A DNA stretch of 64,000 bases. Source: Mesorhabditis belari (lineage: Eukaryota > Nematoda > Chromadorea > Rhabditida > Rhabditidae). The stretch's first letter is position 1; every line of letters starts with the position of its first letter. The notes beneath the pieces were generated by a model. That model was not told the DNA's origin. It searched no databases and saw only the letters and a program-made list of their open reading frames with translations. The position numbers and the translations under genes were made by a program. Of this stretch, positions 43,914-60,170 are shown one piece after another. The stretch lies in the NCBI GenBank assembly GCA_958450365.1, contig CAUEEP010000736.1, positions 3,716,001 to 3,780,000 on the forward strand, in the 5' to 3' direction.

Positions 43914-46250
43914 TTAATAAATTCCATTCTCCTTGACACGTCCCAAAAGTTGACGGCTGATCACAAGGCGCTGAAGTTAGTCAATGATAATTGCTTGTAA
44001 GATGCTTCTAAGATACCTGGACTTGCGATGTGCCTTCATAAATCTGGAAAATTTTCGAGTCCCTCATAAGCTTCTCCACTGGGTACTCGGTGTTGAAACC
44101 GGCTCCACCGAAGATCTGAATTGAAGCTAGATTCAGTAGTGAAGTAAAACTGTACTTGAACGGCATCTGATGCCGTTTTGTTGAGCGTATCGGCAGCAAA
44201 TGCTTTGGCAATCGACGCGTAATAAGCTCCAGGGCGATCTTGATCTACTTCGTAAGCACTGCGCAGAGTCATTAGCCGTGAAAGTTCAAGATGAATGACC
44301 ATATCAGCGAGCATAAAACTAACAGCCTAAAGACTAAATTTAAGACAAAACGTCTAAGCACTTGTAACCTGGAAGTTTGCGATGTGTTGCCCGAAAGCCT
44401 TTCGTTCCAATGAATATTTGGCTGCCTCGTCGAGACATCTGCAATTGGATTTACTAATTGTAAGTACTAGATCTTGAAAAATTCCAACCCGAACCTAACT
44501 CCATCTTCGTTTTCTCGGCCGTTTCTTGGCCGATTGCTCTGCAATTTTATCTACAAGCTGAAAATATAGATTTCTATCTGTAAACAAAATTTCAGAGCAC
44601 AGTTGGCCAAGAAAACGAAGGTGGAATTAAGTTCGGGTTGGAATTTTCCCATATCTAGTAAGTCCGATTAAAGCTTTTTACCTGGCTGCCAATCCACATG
44701 CCATTGCAGCTACCATTGGTCGAGTCTTATCGAAGGTTTTCATTGCAACCTAGAGTCAATATTTAGCAAAAACCTTTTTTAAATCAAACCAAAAATCCTT
44801 TTCCTGGTTCTCCCACTACATTCTTGGCTGGCACGTGAACGTCTTCAAAAGTGATGCCACGGGTGTCCGAACATCGCTGACCCATATTGATTTCTAGAAC
44901 CAAAGTGTTGATTTCAAAAAGAAGCTTTCCACCTTTCTTTCCTCGAATAATCCCAGGAGTATCTCCTTCAACGGCAAATGCCGTGAAAGCTTTACTCGCC
45001 GGAGTTTTTGGATCCGGGTCTGAGCGAGCAAGCACAAAATACCTAAATTTTATGTTTTCAATCAAAAAATGAGCTAACGTTACCAGTTTGCGTGGCCAGA
45101 GTTCGTGATCCACATCTTGCTTCCGTTCAAAATGTATTCATCTCCTGTAAAATTTCTTAAAAGACTACTTACGAGACAAACCTTTCTTGACACATTTCGT
45201 CTTAATCCCAGCCACATCAGATCCAGCGATTGGTTCGGTGACTGCATAAGACTGAACAGTAGCATTTCGAATTGATCTATTGGTCGATTACTTACTGCAA
45301 CAAGAGGTTCTTCCAGCATGCGTCCCAAAAATCGCTTCTTGATGTCGTCATTGGCCGCAATGATTAACGGTGTTTCGGCGAGCTCATTGGTCAAAACGGC
45401 TGTAGTGATTCCAGTGCAGCCATAGGCGAGAGCTTCGATGACAAGAGACGAGGAGAGAGCGCTCAAGCCAAGTCCTCCTGAAATGTAGAATTCAAGGTGC
45501 AAAAAAATTCCCCATTTCAACTCAAGTTTCTGAAAAAGTTTAAGTGGCTCAAGATGGTGACGGCTTTGGTGTGAAAGCTGTTTTTCTTGGCGTCATAATT
45601 ATTTTGACTTTTTTGGAGATTTTCCCGATTATATTTCGAATTGATCTATTAATTGATCACTTAAATGAAAAATTAACAAAATTGAAACTTATTGTTGTGG
45701 TGGTGATAAATTTTTCATGTCCGGGGGCCATGTAATCAAGAAAATCTCCAAAAAGGTCTAAATTGTGACGCCAAAAATCAGATTCGACACTAAGAACCTT
45801 GAGCCACTTTTCAGAAATTTCCGTTGAAATGGAAAATTTTTTCAACACCCTGTAGCATAAGGTATTTGGTAAGAGAACGCTTTCAAGTTTACCTACCAAT
45901 ATCTTGGGGAACAGTAGCATTGACAAATCCGAGCGCGTGCGCCTTTTTGATCACATCCCATGGGTATTCCATTGACTTATCATATTTGGCGGCCACGGGA
46001 ATAATCTCTTCTTGAGCAAACTTCTTTGCAGTCGCCTGAAGCTCTTTTTGTTCCTCCGTCAATTCTAAACATTTCTATTTCTATTTTTAAAGTTAGTTTC
46101 GAAGTTAAAGTTAAATCTATCTGTCAAGTCTATAATTAAATGTTTTCATAGGTGATTTGATAACAGACCAAAGTTTAATCCCGTGCTACTGAATCTTTTC
46201 TGCACGCCTTTGAGATGCTTTAGCGGGGCAGTAAATCGTGAGCTCAGCAT
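43914..46250 (-). CDS. Medium-chain acyl-CoA dehydrogenase paralogue B
   Basis: Same enzyme family as paralogue A. Twelve exons close in phase to 413 residues: 46,250-46,169, 46,064-45,897, 45,477-45,296, 45,251-45,182, 45,144-45,084, 45,042-44,933, 44,893-44,790, 44,749-44,682, 44,438-44,369, 44,326-44,156, 44,115-44,017 and 43,970-43,914 (TAA). The presequence is [20 protein letters not shown]. The mature part opens [19 protein letters not shown], as in ACADM. ACAD signature 1 is [13 protein letters not shown]; Ile replaces the second-last usual Gly but the pattern still fits. Signature 2 is QIFGGAGFN, running into [10 protein letters not shown]. The catalytic Glu is 389 in IYEGTSQVQ. The ATG directly follows CATTTTTCAG, a trans-splice acceptor. 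Human ACADM has 421 residues, so length is normal. Several intron positions match paralogue A, indicating tandem duplication. Confidence 0.95.
44470..44660. repeat. Foldback in intron 8 of paralogue B
   Basis: AAAATTCCAACCCGAACCTA against TAAGTTCGGGTTGGAATTTT, with CTTCGTTTTCTCGGCC against GGCCAAGAAAACGAAG. The centre is about 60 bases. Confidence 0.85.
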
Positions 46251-46912
46251 CTGAAAAATGGTTTTAGCCATCAAAACACCCCAACAAGTGAGAAGATCAA
46301 AGCTAGAAGCTTAAATAAGGATAAGAAGTGATTCAATACTATCAATTTCAAGTTCAACTCATATCAAGGATCGATGTAGGTTTTCGCGAAAGCCACTAAA
46401 AGTGCCACGTGGGGGAATCTCGGTCTTTCCTCAAAAACTGAGCAAAGTGCGGAATAGAATTAGGGAGAGAGGTGATTAGGAGAGCCGAGACAAGAAGCGA
46501 TAGGTAGACTTTGACCCCCTGACACATTTTGATCAAAGCAAAGAGAACGGGAAAAGAGGAACGATATGGAAAAGGGGAAAAGAGGGAAAGAGAATCGGTC
46601 AAAAAACTGTAGTCTATAGCTTTGTTTCGACCAAAACATTCAACAGCATATTTTTGGCAATTATACAAGTAATATTGGGACAGAATACCAAATTTTTTGC
46701 CAATTAAAAACGCTTTAAGTAGTCGATAAGAGCCAAGAAAACGTATCACAGACAGAAGCATATTTCTTTACAAGAAAATGATTAAAAAAATGCAAATCTT
46801 TTCATTTATCAAAGAAAAACACAAAGTGATCGGTAAAAAAGGCTATGTCCAAGTGATTTGAGCAATATCGCAAGAGAAGGAATGCTGCAAACTCAAGAAG
46901 TTCAGCCATTTA
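46251..46912. other. Upstream region of acyl-CoA dehydrogenase pair
   Basis: AT-rich. It should contain the promoter of paralogue B (and of both genes if they form an operon). No TATA box or clear motif was recognised. Confidence 0.4.
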
Positions 46913-47427
46913 CAGTCGTCAAAAAAGTCTTGGTCAGTCAGTGTTCACTTGGTCCATAGAATACATCCAAATATAGTGATCACAAATAGTTTTATGTAAA
47001 AGGTTGTTAAAATGAACCATTTAGCTTTTCTATATCCTTTAAACTAAGAGTTTTATGATCGTAAAACCTTATTTGAGCATGATTTTTAAAAATCTGTATT
47101 TCAAGAATGAATGGATCCCATTGAAAGCGGTTCAAATCATAATGGCATTGGATCGTCTATTACTTATTTATTAGTTTTGTTCTGGTGAAAATGACAGGCT
47201 ACTGGCAGTTTTGAAGCCTTGAACAAAAGCTGAAAAAAAGGACCTTACCCTCTTATGCAAAAGTAGCTTGAAAAATTCTATTTTTAGAGCGACAACAAAA
47301 ATCTAAGAATATCATAAAGCTCTCACAAAATACTACAAAAAAACTAATTGGGGTCACTTTATTTGAATGCGATCTAACGGGAGAAAAATGAGAAAACATT
47401 GGTCGGCCCAGACTTTTTTGACGACTG
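46913..47427. mobile_element. Non-autonomous Tc1-like element, 515 bases
   Basis: Ends CAGTCGTCAAAAAAGTCTTG and GGCCCAGACTTTTTTGACGA plus CTG are inverted and flanked by TA. The CAGT start is typical for Tc1-type elements. There is no transposase in between. Confidence 0.8.
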
Positions 47428-47446
47428 TAGTTAAACTCACGGTACT

Positions 47447-47820
47447 TTGATGATTGGGAGGGGCCACTTTTGGTTTGTTTAGTCGAATCTAGTGTTTGGA
47501 ACGGTTCGTTTCGATACTTTTCATCTATTCCGAAGAAAGAGGTATATGCTGAAGCGATTGGTGCTAATTTAAGAGAATCCTATTCGATGATTTGCCCTGT
47601 GTCCTAGCCTTAACCACCGAACGTTATCTCAAAGCTGATTATACTTGGAAAGCTGCAATATTAACTTGAAACATGTTGAAAATACTCTAAAATTAGCACC
47701 AATCGCTTCAGCATATATAATTATCCTGGAATAGAAGAAAAGTATCCACACGAATCGCTCAAAACACGATTCGACGAAGCAAAGCCAAAAGTGGTCCCTC
47801 CCAGCCACTAAAGCACCAAA
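47447..47820. mobile_element. Foldback element, arms about 130 bases
   Basis: GATTGGGAGGGGCCACTTTT against AAAAGTGGTCCCTCCCAGCC; CTGAAGCGATTGGTGCTAAT against TTAGCACCAATCGCTTCAG. Imperfect arms around a centre of about 110 bases. Confidence 0.9.
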
Positions 47821-48080
47821 CTCACTCTAGTCGATTAGATGAATAACGTGGTTGATCTGTCCTTCTCATACATCAATCTGGCCCTTCTCATAATCTGTGA
47901 GCGGTTTTTGTGTACCATTTATCTGGAAATTAACAAAAATTATAAACTTTATAATAAAATATGCGCAACAAAAGGAAAACTTTTCAACATTAGCAAACAC
48001 GGGTGCGTTTAAAAATTTGAAATCGTTGATTTACGAAAAGGTTTGGTACTACCCCAGTTGGGGGCGGGGCAATTTTTTTG

Positions 48081-48645
48081 TCAAAACCACTTTTTCTAGG
48101 GTAGTTTTATGCGTAGATTCCGAAAAACACAAGCTCGGGAAAAGGCGCTTTAAGATTAGTTTCGGGCTCCAAAGTGCGCGCTTCTATAGTGTACTTCACT
48201 ATATGGAGCCCAAGCTATCGACTATTGGGGCACTTTCAAGATCAGAACTAGAGTTAAAACCATTTTTAACCATTAAATAATAATTTTCTAACTTAAATTG
48301 ACTGGTAGAGGCAAAAAAATTGAAAAAATTTTTTTGGGATTTTTGACTCATGTAGGGGTCCACATGGTCGAAAGTTTGAAAAAAATATTTTTTTATTTTG
48401 CTCCAATTTAATCAGAAACATAATCAGTAGGTTAAATTATGCCAGAAGAAGTGTTTTTCGCTTCAAAAAATGTTTTGAGAGACCATTTTTAGACCTTTTT
48501 CCTATGTGTCTCCCTCTCATCACACTGTATGAGCGCGCACTTTGGAGCCTCGAAACTAAGCTTACAACGCATTCTCCCGAGCTCTCGTTGTGTTTTTCGG
48601 AATCTACGCATAAAACTACCCTAGAAAAAGTGGTTTTGAAGAAAA
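48081..48645. mobile_element. Foldback element, arms about 105 bases
   Basis: AAAACCACTTTTTCTAGGGT through GGGCTCCAAAGTGCGCG is mirrored at 48,532-48,640 (GCGCGCACTTTGGAGCC through CCCTAGAAAAAGTGGTTTTG). The 340-base centre is AT-rich and carries a + strand frame that I consider accidental. Confidence 0.9.
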
Positions 48646-50632
48646 AAAAAATTGTTTTTCGTTGTTCAAAAAATCTTGATTTTAGGCTGCGCTTAAGAAT
48701 TTGAAATGCATGTAATTCGTGAGATGACTAAAATGAAGACTTAAAAAATGATTTGAAAAGCAAAAACCGTAATGATTGTGCGATTTTAAACTTTCTAAAA
48801 GCTGTTACAGCAATATTACAGCCAAATTCTCTGCAATCTGCAATTTTTGCTTTTTCTTTCATTTTTATCCGAAACCCTTCTCCCGGGTAAATACTTAGTG
48901 GATTTCCTTTGCACAGGGATGAGTTCGGAGAGTTGAGTCGGGTGCCCGAATTCGATAAATTTCTCGGCACGCCTCGTTTTCTTCTCGTTTTCGAAAAGGT
49001 TCTGTGGGTGGATAAGGAGAGGAACTAGTCGAGGATAAAGAGAAGAGTCCCATTTCGGGGAAGGGGCATTGATCCCCAGAAAAACTCTCTTATCTCTAGA
49101 AAATCTTTTATCCACTTCAGTTCGACCTCTTTCTTTCAGATTTCATCAACTTTCTCAAGATTCTGACTTTTTTTAATGTAGAAATGACTAAAGTAAATTG
49201 GTTTACCGTATTTTCTCTAATAGTAGCGCACCCCAGCGAGCCGAATTGGTGACTATTTTACGGTTTTCAAGCTTTTGCAAAAGCTCAACACTCTAATCAC
49301 CCACTAGATCTCATCGTCAGCTACATTTCCCGACCCCACATCGATTGGTTCTGATAAGCGGTTCTCAAGACTTCGAGCAATTTAGGCGACGCTCAGGGTG
49401 CACTACTATTAGAGAAAATACGGTATTAATAATTTAACAGTATGAAATAAAATCAGCCTTTCAGGTCGATTTCAGCCTGATCGAAGATCTTGAGCTCTAA
49501 ACTTGTACCCGGGGGTTTTCGCGGTCGGCGAATCGATTCAACCTATTCGTTTTGTTGAGTCTAATAACTGAAATCGGGTTTAATTCATCTCAACTTTTAC
49601 TCATTTACAGCAATATTTTGTGCCTTTCATTCTTTTCTAAAAATTTGAATAGAATCTCTCCATGAAATTCTGTTACTACGGGAGCAAAAATCTCGTAAGA
49701 TCCTTTGAAAGTGCCCCTCGTTTCTCTCAAGTGGGTGAACATCGAAATATCACGGACATTCCCGGCCGTCATCACCCAGATGGGATGGGGCAATTGTTGG
49801 GTGTTCATAAGAAGTCCTTTCCCCCCATTTCTTCCTCCACATTCGACAAAGCCTTCATATTGCACCCCATCACTGCCCCACAATTACCCCTTTCTTGAGA
49901 TCTTGAGCTCCCTTTCACTTTCATCAGAGAATGACTTCCACCTGCTCGATTTCCCAAAAGTTTTTTTTCATGGATAAATCAATAACTCAACTTTCTGTGT
50001 TTTGTTTAAATTTCTACTCAATTTCCTCATGTTCGCTTCTAACCGAACAATCTTTTAAAAATTCATAGACTTCTGCAAAAACTCTTTAGAAACCAAAAAA
50101 AAATGACAAATTCGAAAAATTTGAGTAACAAGAAATTTTTCCGTGCTTCGGCGATTTTCAAAAGGCGTTTGAATAGGGAAATTCTCTCTTGGCGAGGGCG
50201 GTTCCTAACAAAATCTAACAAAATTCAAAAAAAGTTGAAAATATTTGGAGAACAAAATTGTGATATCTTTATTTTTAACAAGTTTTAGAAAAAAACGACT
50301 TGATTTCTCAATTTGCGAATTCTTTTCAATGAAAGAACTATTTTTGATTTCAACTTTAATGGCTATATCTTTATATCTTTTAAAGTCTAATAATTCTAAT
50401 CTGAAATGAAAAATGCAATTTCACTCTCGCTCTAAATAAACAAGAAATAGTTGGCAGCCGTTTTGGAGAAGAAAAGCGAGTCCCACGGCTAATTCCGGCA
50501 GAAAGAATTCCCCTAAGAATCATTGACCCACTATATTCTTGTTTTTGAATTTATTTTGAGTCAGAATTTATTTCTTTTAAACAAAACACTCAGATATTTT
50601 GAATATTTGATGAAAGATGACTTAATCGTACA
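48646..50632. other. Intergenic, with one MITE and one interspersed repeat
   Basis: Contains the MITE at 49,206-49,423 and, at 49,475-49,590, a reverse-oriented relative of the repeat at 4,240 (ACTTGTACCCGGG). Opposite overlapping frames at 49,605-49,898 have no recognised family. The final 300 bases may hold the promoter of the small gene at 50,633. Confidence 0.5.
49206..49423. mobile_element. MITE with CCGTATTTTCTCTAATAGTA ends, compact copy
   Basis: 218 bases with inverted ends, flanked by TA. It matches the 2,463-2,963 copy outside that copy's minisatellite. Confidence 0.85.
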
Positions 50633-51751
50633 ATGGGTTGTTGTCTATCAAGTGATGAGCGTGAAGAGGAACTTCTTGCCGAAAAGAAGAGAAGGTTTGT
50701 TTAAAAAAAGAAGAAAGGTGTTAAAAATGAAAATTTCCGTTCTTCTTAGATGATACAATTATTTGGTATAAGATTCTAAAGTATTATTAGCATAAGAGAA
50801 CTGTTTAAGAAGGGCGACAAGACTCTAGTTGCCTATCATTCATTGAATTACAATTTGTAACCAATTTCTTGTACTCAAATTTCTTTTATAATCTATTTCT
50901 TTTAAACTAACGCAAAACTTCCCAGTCTTTCAAATCACAGCTTCTTTTTTCTGACTTACTTTATCAATCAGTTGAAGGGAAATCGAATTCAAAGAGACGA
51001 GAAATAAAAGTTCCGCTTTTCAGAGAATTTCTCTGAGTTCGTTGAGAACTAAATTCTTCAAAAACAAGGAAATCTTAAATCTAACAATTCAATCTTAAAA
51101 CTAATTAAGTATCTAGTTTTTCAGAATCATACAGGAGCTAAAAATCGTCGTCACAAATGAGGAGTAAGTTGGGGAAAATAGAGCCGTAGCTTCTAACAAG
51201 AATTTTTTTCTAGAGAACCTATAGAATTCTTAGAAATGCTTGCAAGTAGTGCTTTAGTTTCAGAGAAAATTTCAGAGAACAATCACCACGAGGAGTGGGT
51301 ATGGGAGTGGCAATGATGATGCAGCAAGCGGGAGTCCTCATCGGAGCGAATTCTCATCTCGCTCCACCTGATCCAAACACGCTCGTAGCTCAAATACGTA
51401 AAGCCAAAGTGAGTTTAAAAAGAAATATCAGAAAAAGCAAATAAAGCCAATATCCAGACGTATCTTTATCTAAAATCAGAAAATTTGACATAAACTGGGA
51501 CTTACAGTGTTTAACCTCTTCACAAAAGTTTAAGGAACTATGAAAATTATGTCTGATACAAATCTTCTAACAATTGGTTATTTTAGATTTGATATTACAG
51601 TAACTATAGCTATCATAATAATTTTGTTGTCAAAGCAATTAACTCCATCTTCCAGGCCGAGGGACGCACAGTCACTCTCGTCAACGGCAACCTTTACTTT
51701 GACTATCATCTCGTCTGCCGGATACCCCCTCACTATAATCTTCAAGTTTGA
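50633..51751 (+). CDS. Small acylated protein starting MGCC, family unknown
   Basis: Four exons close in phase to 113 residues: 50,633-50,694, 51,125-51,163, 51,264-51,408 and 51,656-51,751 (TGA). Donors are GTTTGT, GTAAGT and GTGAGT; acceptors are TTTTCAG, TTTCAG and CTTCCAG. The N-terminus MGCCLSSDE has Gly2 with Ser at position 6 and two Cys, the pattern for N-myristoylation plus palmitoylation, so it should sit on the inner face of a membrane. Residues 10-42 are charged and helical (EEELLAEKKRRI, IVVTNEEE). Residues 44-62 are Gly/Met/Ala-rich and hydrophobic (VGMGVAMMMQQAGVLIGAN). After LAPPDPN comes TLVAQIRKAKAEGRTVTLV, and the C-terminus is NLYFDYHLVCRIPPH followed by five residues. MGCC starts are shared with LAMTOR1 and some G-alpha subunits, but the rest matches neither. 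I do not recognise it. Confidence 0.75.
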
Positions 51752-52761
51752 TCCTATTTGAATCTATTTTTTTACCTAACTAGTTACCTCAATTGTAAAA
51801 GAAGTTATTTTCATTAATACCAAAGTCTCTAAAGTGTCTCAATCAGTACTTGTATCTATCTAGCAATAACCAAACTTTTTGCTGTTTTTAAAAGTTGCCA
51901 AAATTTGCATATTTGTCGACCTTTTAATATCAGATGTAGTCAAAGTTTATTTGTAAACAGGCATGTTAACTCCGCCGCTTTTTGGTCCGTTTGCCGTTGG
52001 CAATCTACCGTAAATACTTTAATAGTAACCTATCTTCATGTTGGCGGTGCGGAGTGTGGCGTAGTCTAGCTTTGAACGAGTTTTTCTCGACACTGGTTTA
52101 TGCTACAATGCGTGCTTAGGTATCAAAAGATAGCTGAAATTCAGGGCTATTTTTTGATACCAAAGATAATGACGATGCGGAGTGTTGCGTAGTCTAGCTT
52201 TCAATGCGTTGTTCTCGACACTGGTTTATGCTACAATGCGCGCTTAGGTATCAAAAAATAGCTGAAATTCAGGGCAATTTTTTTGATGCGAAAGACGCAT
52301 TTTTTGGAAGTACAGGCGCTTTGAAAAAAACTGAAATACTAAGAAACTTTTGCGACTACGCGATTGCGACTGCGACTGCGACTACGCGATTGTACGAAGA
52401 TGGTGGGGTACTATTACAGTATTTATGGTACGTATTTTGCTCGTATCTTGACCGGGTTTGTTTGAAAAACGTTGAATTTAACTTTCATTCGACTCGAAAT
52501 GAAATTTTCCATCGAATAAAAGTAAATTCAGCGTTTTTCAAACAAACCCGATCAAGATACGAGGAGAATTCGTAGATTGCCAACGGCAAACAAACGAAAA
52601 AGCAAACGAAAAAGGGAAAAATGCTTGTAAACAACTTTCCTATTTCCTATAACTGTTCAATTTGTTCGTGTGTTGACCAACATGGTGCTAAATTCGAATG
52701 TACCAATTATTATGATTTGTAGAATATTTATTATTTGAATAAATTTTTCATTAGACTTACT
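51752..52761. other. Spacer between convergent genes, filled by nested MITEs
   Basis: Outer inverted ends GTTTGCCGTTGGCAATCTA (51,988-52,006) and TAGATTGCCAACGGCAAAC (52,573-52,591) enclose a MITE with CCGTAAATAC ends (52,008-52,428, with an internal direct duplication) and a separate hairpin at 52,441-52,564 (TCGTATCTTGACCGGGTTTG against its complement). Confidence 0.8.
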
Positions 52762-57148
<4,387 letters not shown>

Positions 57149-57517
57149 CTTTCTAAAGTTCAAACTGATTGCAATAGAAGATTTCAATAGAATATACAAA
57201 AGCTAATAACTTGAAGCTTTTAAAGATCACTTGAAAGGTGAAAAAAGTGAAATTACGAATCTTGACAGCTTGTTCAGCTATTGTAGTAAAGCAAAACTAA
57301 CTATAAGAAGCTTTACAGTAAAAGTTTATTATTGAATTCTTGTTTTTTTAAAAGAGTTTGCTATTGAATGTAAGTTTATATTTAGATTTTTATTGTTTGC
57401 AGATTACAATCGAAGATCTGACCTCAGAGATTTAAGAAAACATTAGCAAAAATAGCCATGACGTGTTCTTTTTGCCCGCACAAACCTCCAACGTGGCACT
57501 TTTGAGTTGGTAGAAAT
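57149..57517. other. Upstream region of the UGP gene
   Basis: AT-rich; no promoter motif recognised. UGP intron 1 next to it contains a 32-base direct repeat (AAAGATTTTCTTTATTATTC). Confidence 0.4.
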
Positions 57518-58148
57518 CAAGGGAATCATTGGGAATTGTTAAAATATGTTAAATCTTTCAAATTTATTGATTTAAAATTAACTTCCTTTGATCTACTGCT
57601 TACTTTCAGCCGACTGACACAACTTTTGAAACACTTGATCGATAGCTCTTGAAACACTTGATCAATAGCTCTCAAAATCTTCAATTTACGAAATTCTCAC
57701 TCAATTTCTCGCAATTTTAAAACTTTTATTTATATTTTGATTCCATTTCTTCAATATTTTGTTGTCTATTAAAATTCCATTTCCTTGTTTATTATGGTAA
57801 AAATGGTCCCATTCAAGGGAATCATTGGGAATTGTTAGAATATGTTAAATCTTTCAAATTTATTGATTTAAAGTTAACTTCCTTTGATCTACTGCTTACT
57901 TTCAGCCGACTGACACAACTCTTGATCGATAGCTCTTGAACACTTGATCGATAGCTCTTGAACACTTGATCGATAGCTCTTGAAACACTTGATCAATAGC
58001 TCTCAAAATCTTCAATTTACGAAGTTCTCACTCAATTTCTCGCAACTTTAAAACTTTTATTTATATTTTGATTCCATTTCTTCAATATTTTGTTGTCTAT
58101 TAAAATTCCATTTCCTTGTTTATTATGGTAAAAATGGTCCCATTCAAG
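57518..58148. repeat. Tandem duplication of about 300-330 bases
   Basis: TCAAGGGAATCATTGGGAAT through AAAATGGTCCCATTCAAG occurs at 57,518-57,812 and again at 57,813-58,148. A short sub-repeat, GATCGATAGCTCTTGAACACTT, differs in number between copies, which accounts for the length difference. Confidence 0.95.
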
Positions 58149-59599
58149 TGTTGGGTTTCTTTTTTTTTTTCAATGATTAACTGAACAAATATTAAAGTGA
58201 GAGGCTTACAGTTAGACAAATAGAAAGAACTTTTAACAATATTATTTTGATTAAAAGTGAATGGAATAATATTTATCTAATATGGGCTTATAGATGAGCA
58301 TTGAAAAATTCTTAGCCAAGCTTTAAGCTTTAAGTTTTGCAAATGACTCGACTTTTCATTAGATTTATACTAACAACAAAAGTTCCTACAAGAAATTGAC
58401 AAATTCAGTGCAATAGAAACGATGTGTTTCCATTCTCTAGCACAAAGTATACAGTAAAACAAAGTAGAGTAAATCTAGTCTTATTTGACCCCTAAATTTT
58501 CTATCTTCTTTCTCAAAATCTTCGTTCACCCATTTACCCCCGCTTTTTTTTTACCTCATTCAAGATCCCCAGTTCTCCAATTTCTTTCTCTTTTATTTGT
58601 CAAAAGAGAAAGAAAAAAGAGGGAAAAGAGCGTTGGAGAGGGGTGGACGCATGTGACCAAGGCGACGTCCACACACAAACACACACACGCACATAAACAG
58701 ATCCCCTTTCGCTCTTTTCTTCTTTTCTTCTTTTCTTCTTTTCCTTCTTTACCCCCATCCTTTCTATCATTAAAAATTGACTAAAAATAACCCCACCTAG
58801 CACTAAAAATGGAAAAATTCGCGTCATCACCCATTCAATGAAAGATAATACGTCAAAACTATTTTATCTGATAAATTGACACTGTTATCTAAAATAGATC
58901 TATCTAAAAATAGATCTATTTTTACGTTCAAAGAGTTTCAAACGTTTTTTTACGTTCTACGTTCAAAGGATTTGTGAATAATTCATGAGTTTCTATGTCT
59001 TTGGTCTTTGATCTTTGGACGAAAAACATTCAGTGAAAAACATTCATTCAAAATAGGAACTAGATTGGAACCGTACGCAAATCATTTACTGAAATTGTTA
59101 TAAGTTGAAACTTTGACGCAAATGATTAAAGAAAATGAAAGAAAATTGTAAAAGCAAGACAAAATGATTAGGATATATATCTTGCAGTCTTGGAACGAGA
59201 ATCAAACGAATATCAGTGATCTGTGTCAAGGCCATTGATAGTAGTTGATTATTTTTCAAACAAAAGTACAACAATATAGAAAAATACGCGAGTTATTGTC
59301 CTTATAAATAACAATTTATGTTTTTTAGTTAACAATTGAGATTAATTGTTATACAGTTGCATTTCCAGCTCTTCATTTCCAGCTCTTCATTTCCAGCTTA
59401 AAGCTCTTCCAACTCCAGTTTCAAATCTTGGAATCCTTTTTTGTTGTTGTCTTTTACTTCTAAATCTTTTAAGTACAAGTTTTAGTTGGTACAACATCTC
59501 AAAAATTAAGCTTACCGAACTGTTTCAATTTATAATCCAGTTATAATCAAATCCATTCAATTTCTAAGTCATTAAAGTATTGGATTAAAGCATTAAAGT
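58149..59599. other. Intergenic, nothing certain
   Basis: Contains a C/T-rich stretch with CACACAAACACACACACGCA near 58,670 and AGGAACTAGATTGGAACCGT at 59,056, a single unit of the minisatellite that starts at 59,600. No gene supported. Confidence 0.5.
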
Positions 59600-60170
59600 A
59601 GGAACTGTATTGGAACCGTATTGGATCAAAATGGGAACTAGATTGGAACCGTATTGGAATCGTATTGGAGCAAAATAGGAACTAGATTGGAACCATATTC
59701 GAACCGTATTGGATCAAAATAAGAACTAGACTGGAACCGTATTGGAATCGTATTGGATCAAAATGGGAACTAGATTGGAACCGTATTGGAATCTTATTGG
59801 ATCAAAATAGGAACTAGATTGGAACCGTATCCGAACCGTATTGGATCAAAATAAGAACTAGATTGGAACCGTATTGGAATCGTATTGGATCAAAATAGGA
59901 ACTAGATTGGAACCATATTCGAACCGTATCGGATCCAAATAAGAACTAGACTGGAACCGTATTGGAACCGTATTGGATCAAAATGGGAACTAGATTGGAA
60001 CCGTATTGGAATCTTATTGGATCAAAATAGGAACTAGATTGGAACCGTATCCGAACCGTATTGGATCAAAATAAGAACTAGATTGGAACCGTATTGGAAT
60101 CGTATTGGATCAAAATAGGAACTAGATTGGAACCATATTCGAACCGTATCGGATCCAAATAGGAACTAGT
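59600..60170. repeat. 44-base minisatellite with higher-order pattern
   Basis: About 13 units of AGGAACTAGATTGGAACCGT followed by ATTGGAATCGTATTGGATCA and AAAT. Variants (ACCATATTCGAACC, AAGAACTAGACTGG) recur in the same order, so blocks of three or more units were copied together. No unit has a unique spacer. Confidence 0.95.

Noticed and set aside
47897..48280. 127-codon + strand frame
   Set aside because: Lies across one arm and the centre of a foldback element.
49605..49898. Opposite frames of 78-92 codons
   Set aside because: No splice signals in phase and no recognised family; each is the shadow of the other.
50103..50288. 61-codon Lys-rich + strand frame
   Set aside because: Follows an A-run, low complexity, no acceptor and no phase link to the gene at 50,633.
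50633..50694. First exon of a G-protein alpha subunit or LAMTOR1, from the MGCC start
   Set aside because: The following in-phase exons show no GTP-binding motifs and no LAMTOR1-like C-terminus.
59600..60170. 44-base repeats as a CRISPR array
   Set aside because: No unique spacers; variants recur in blocks, typical of a minisatellite.
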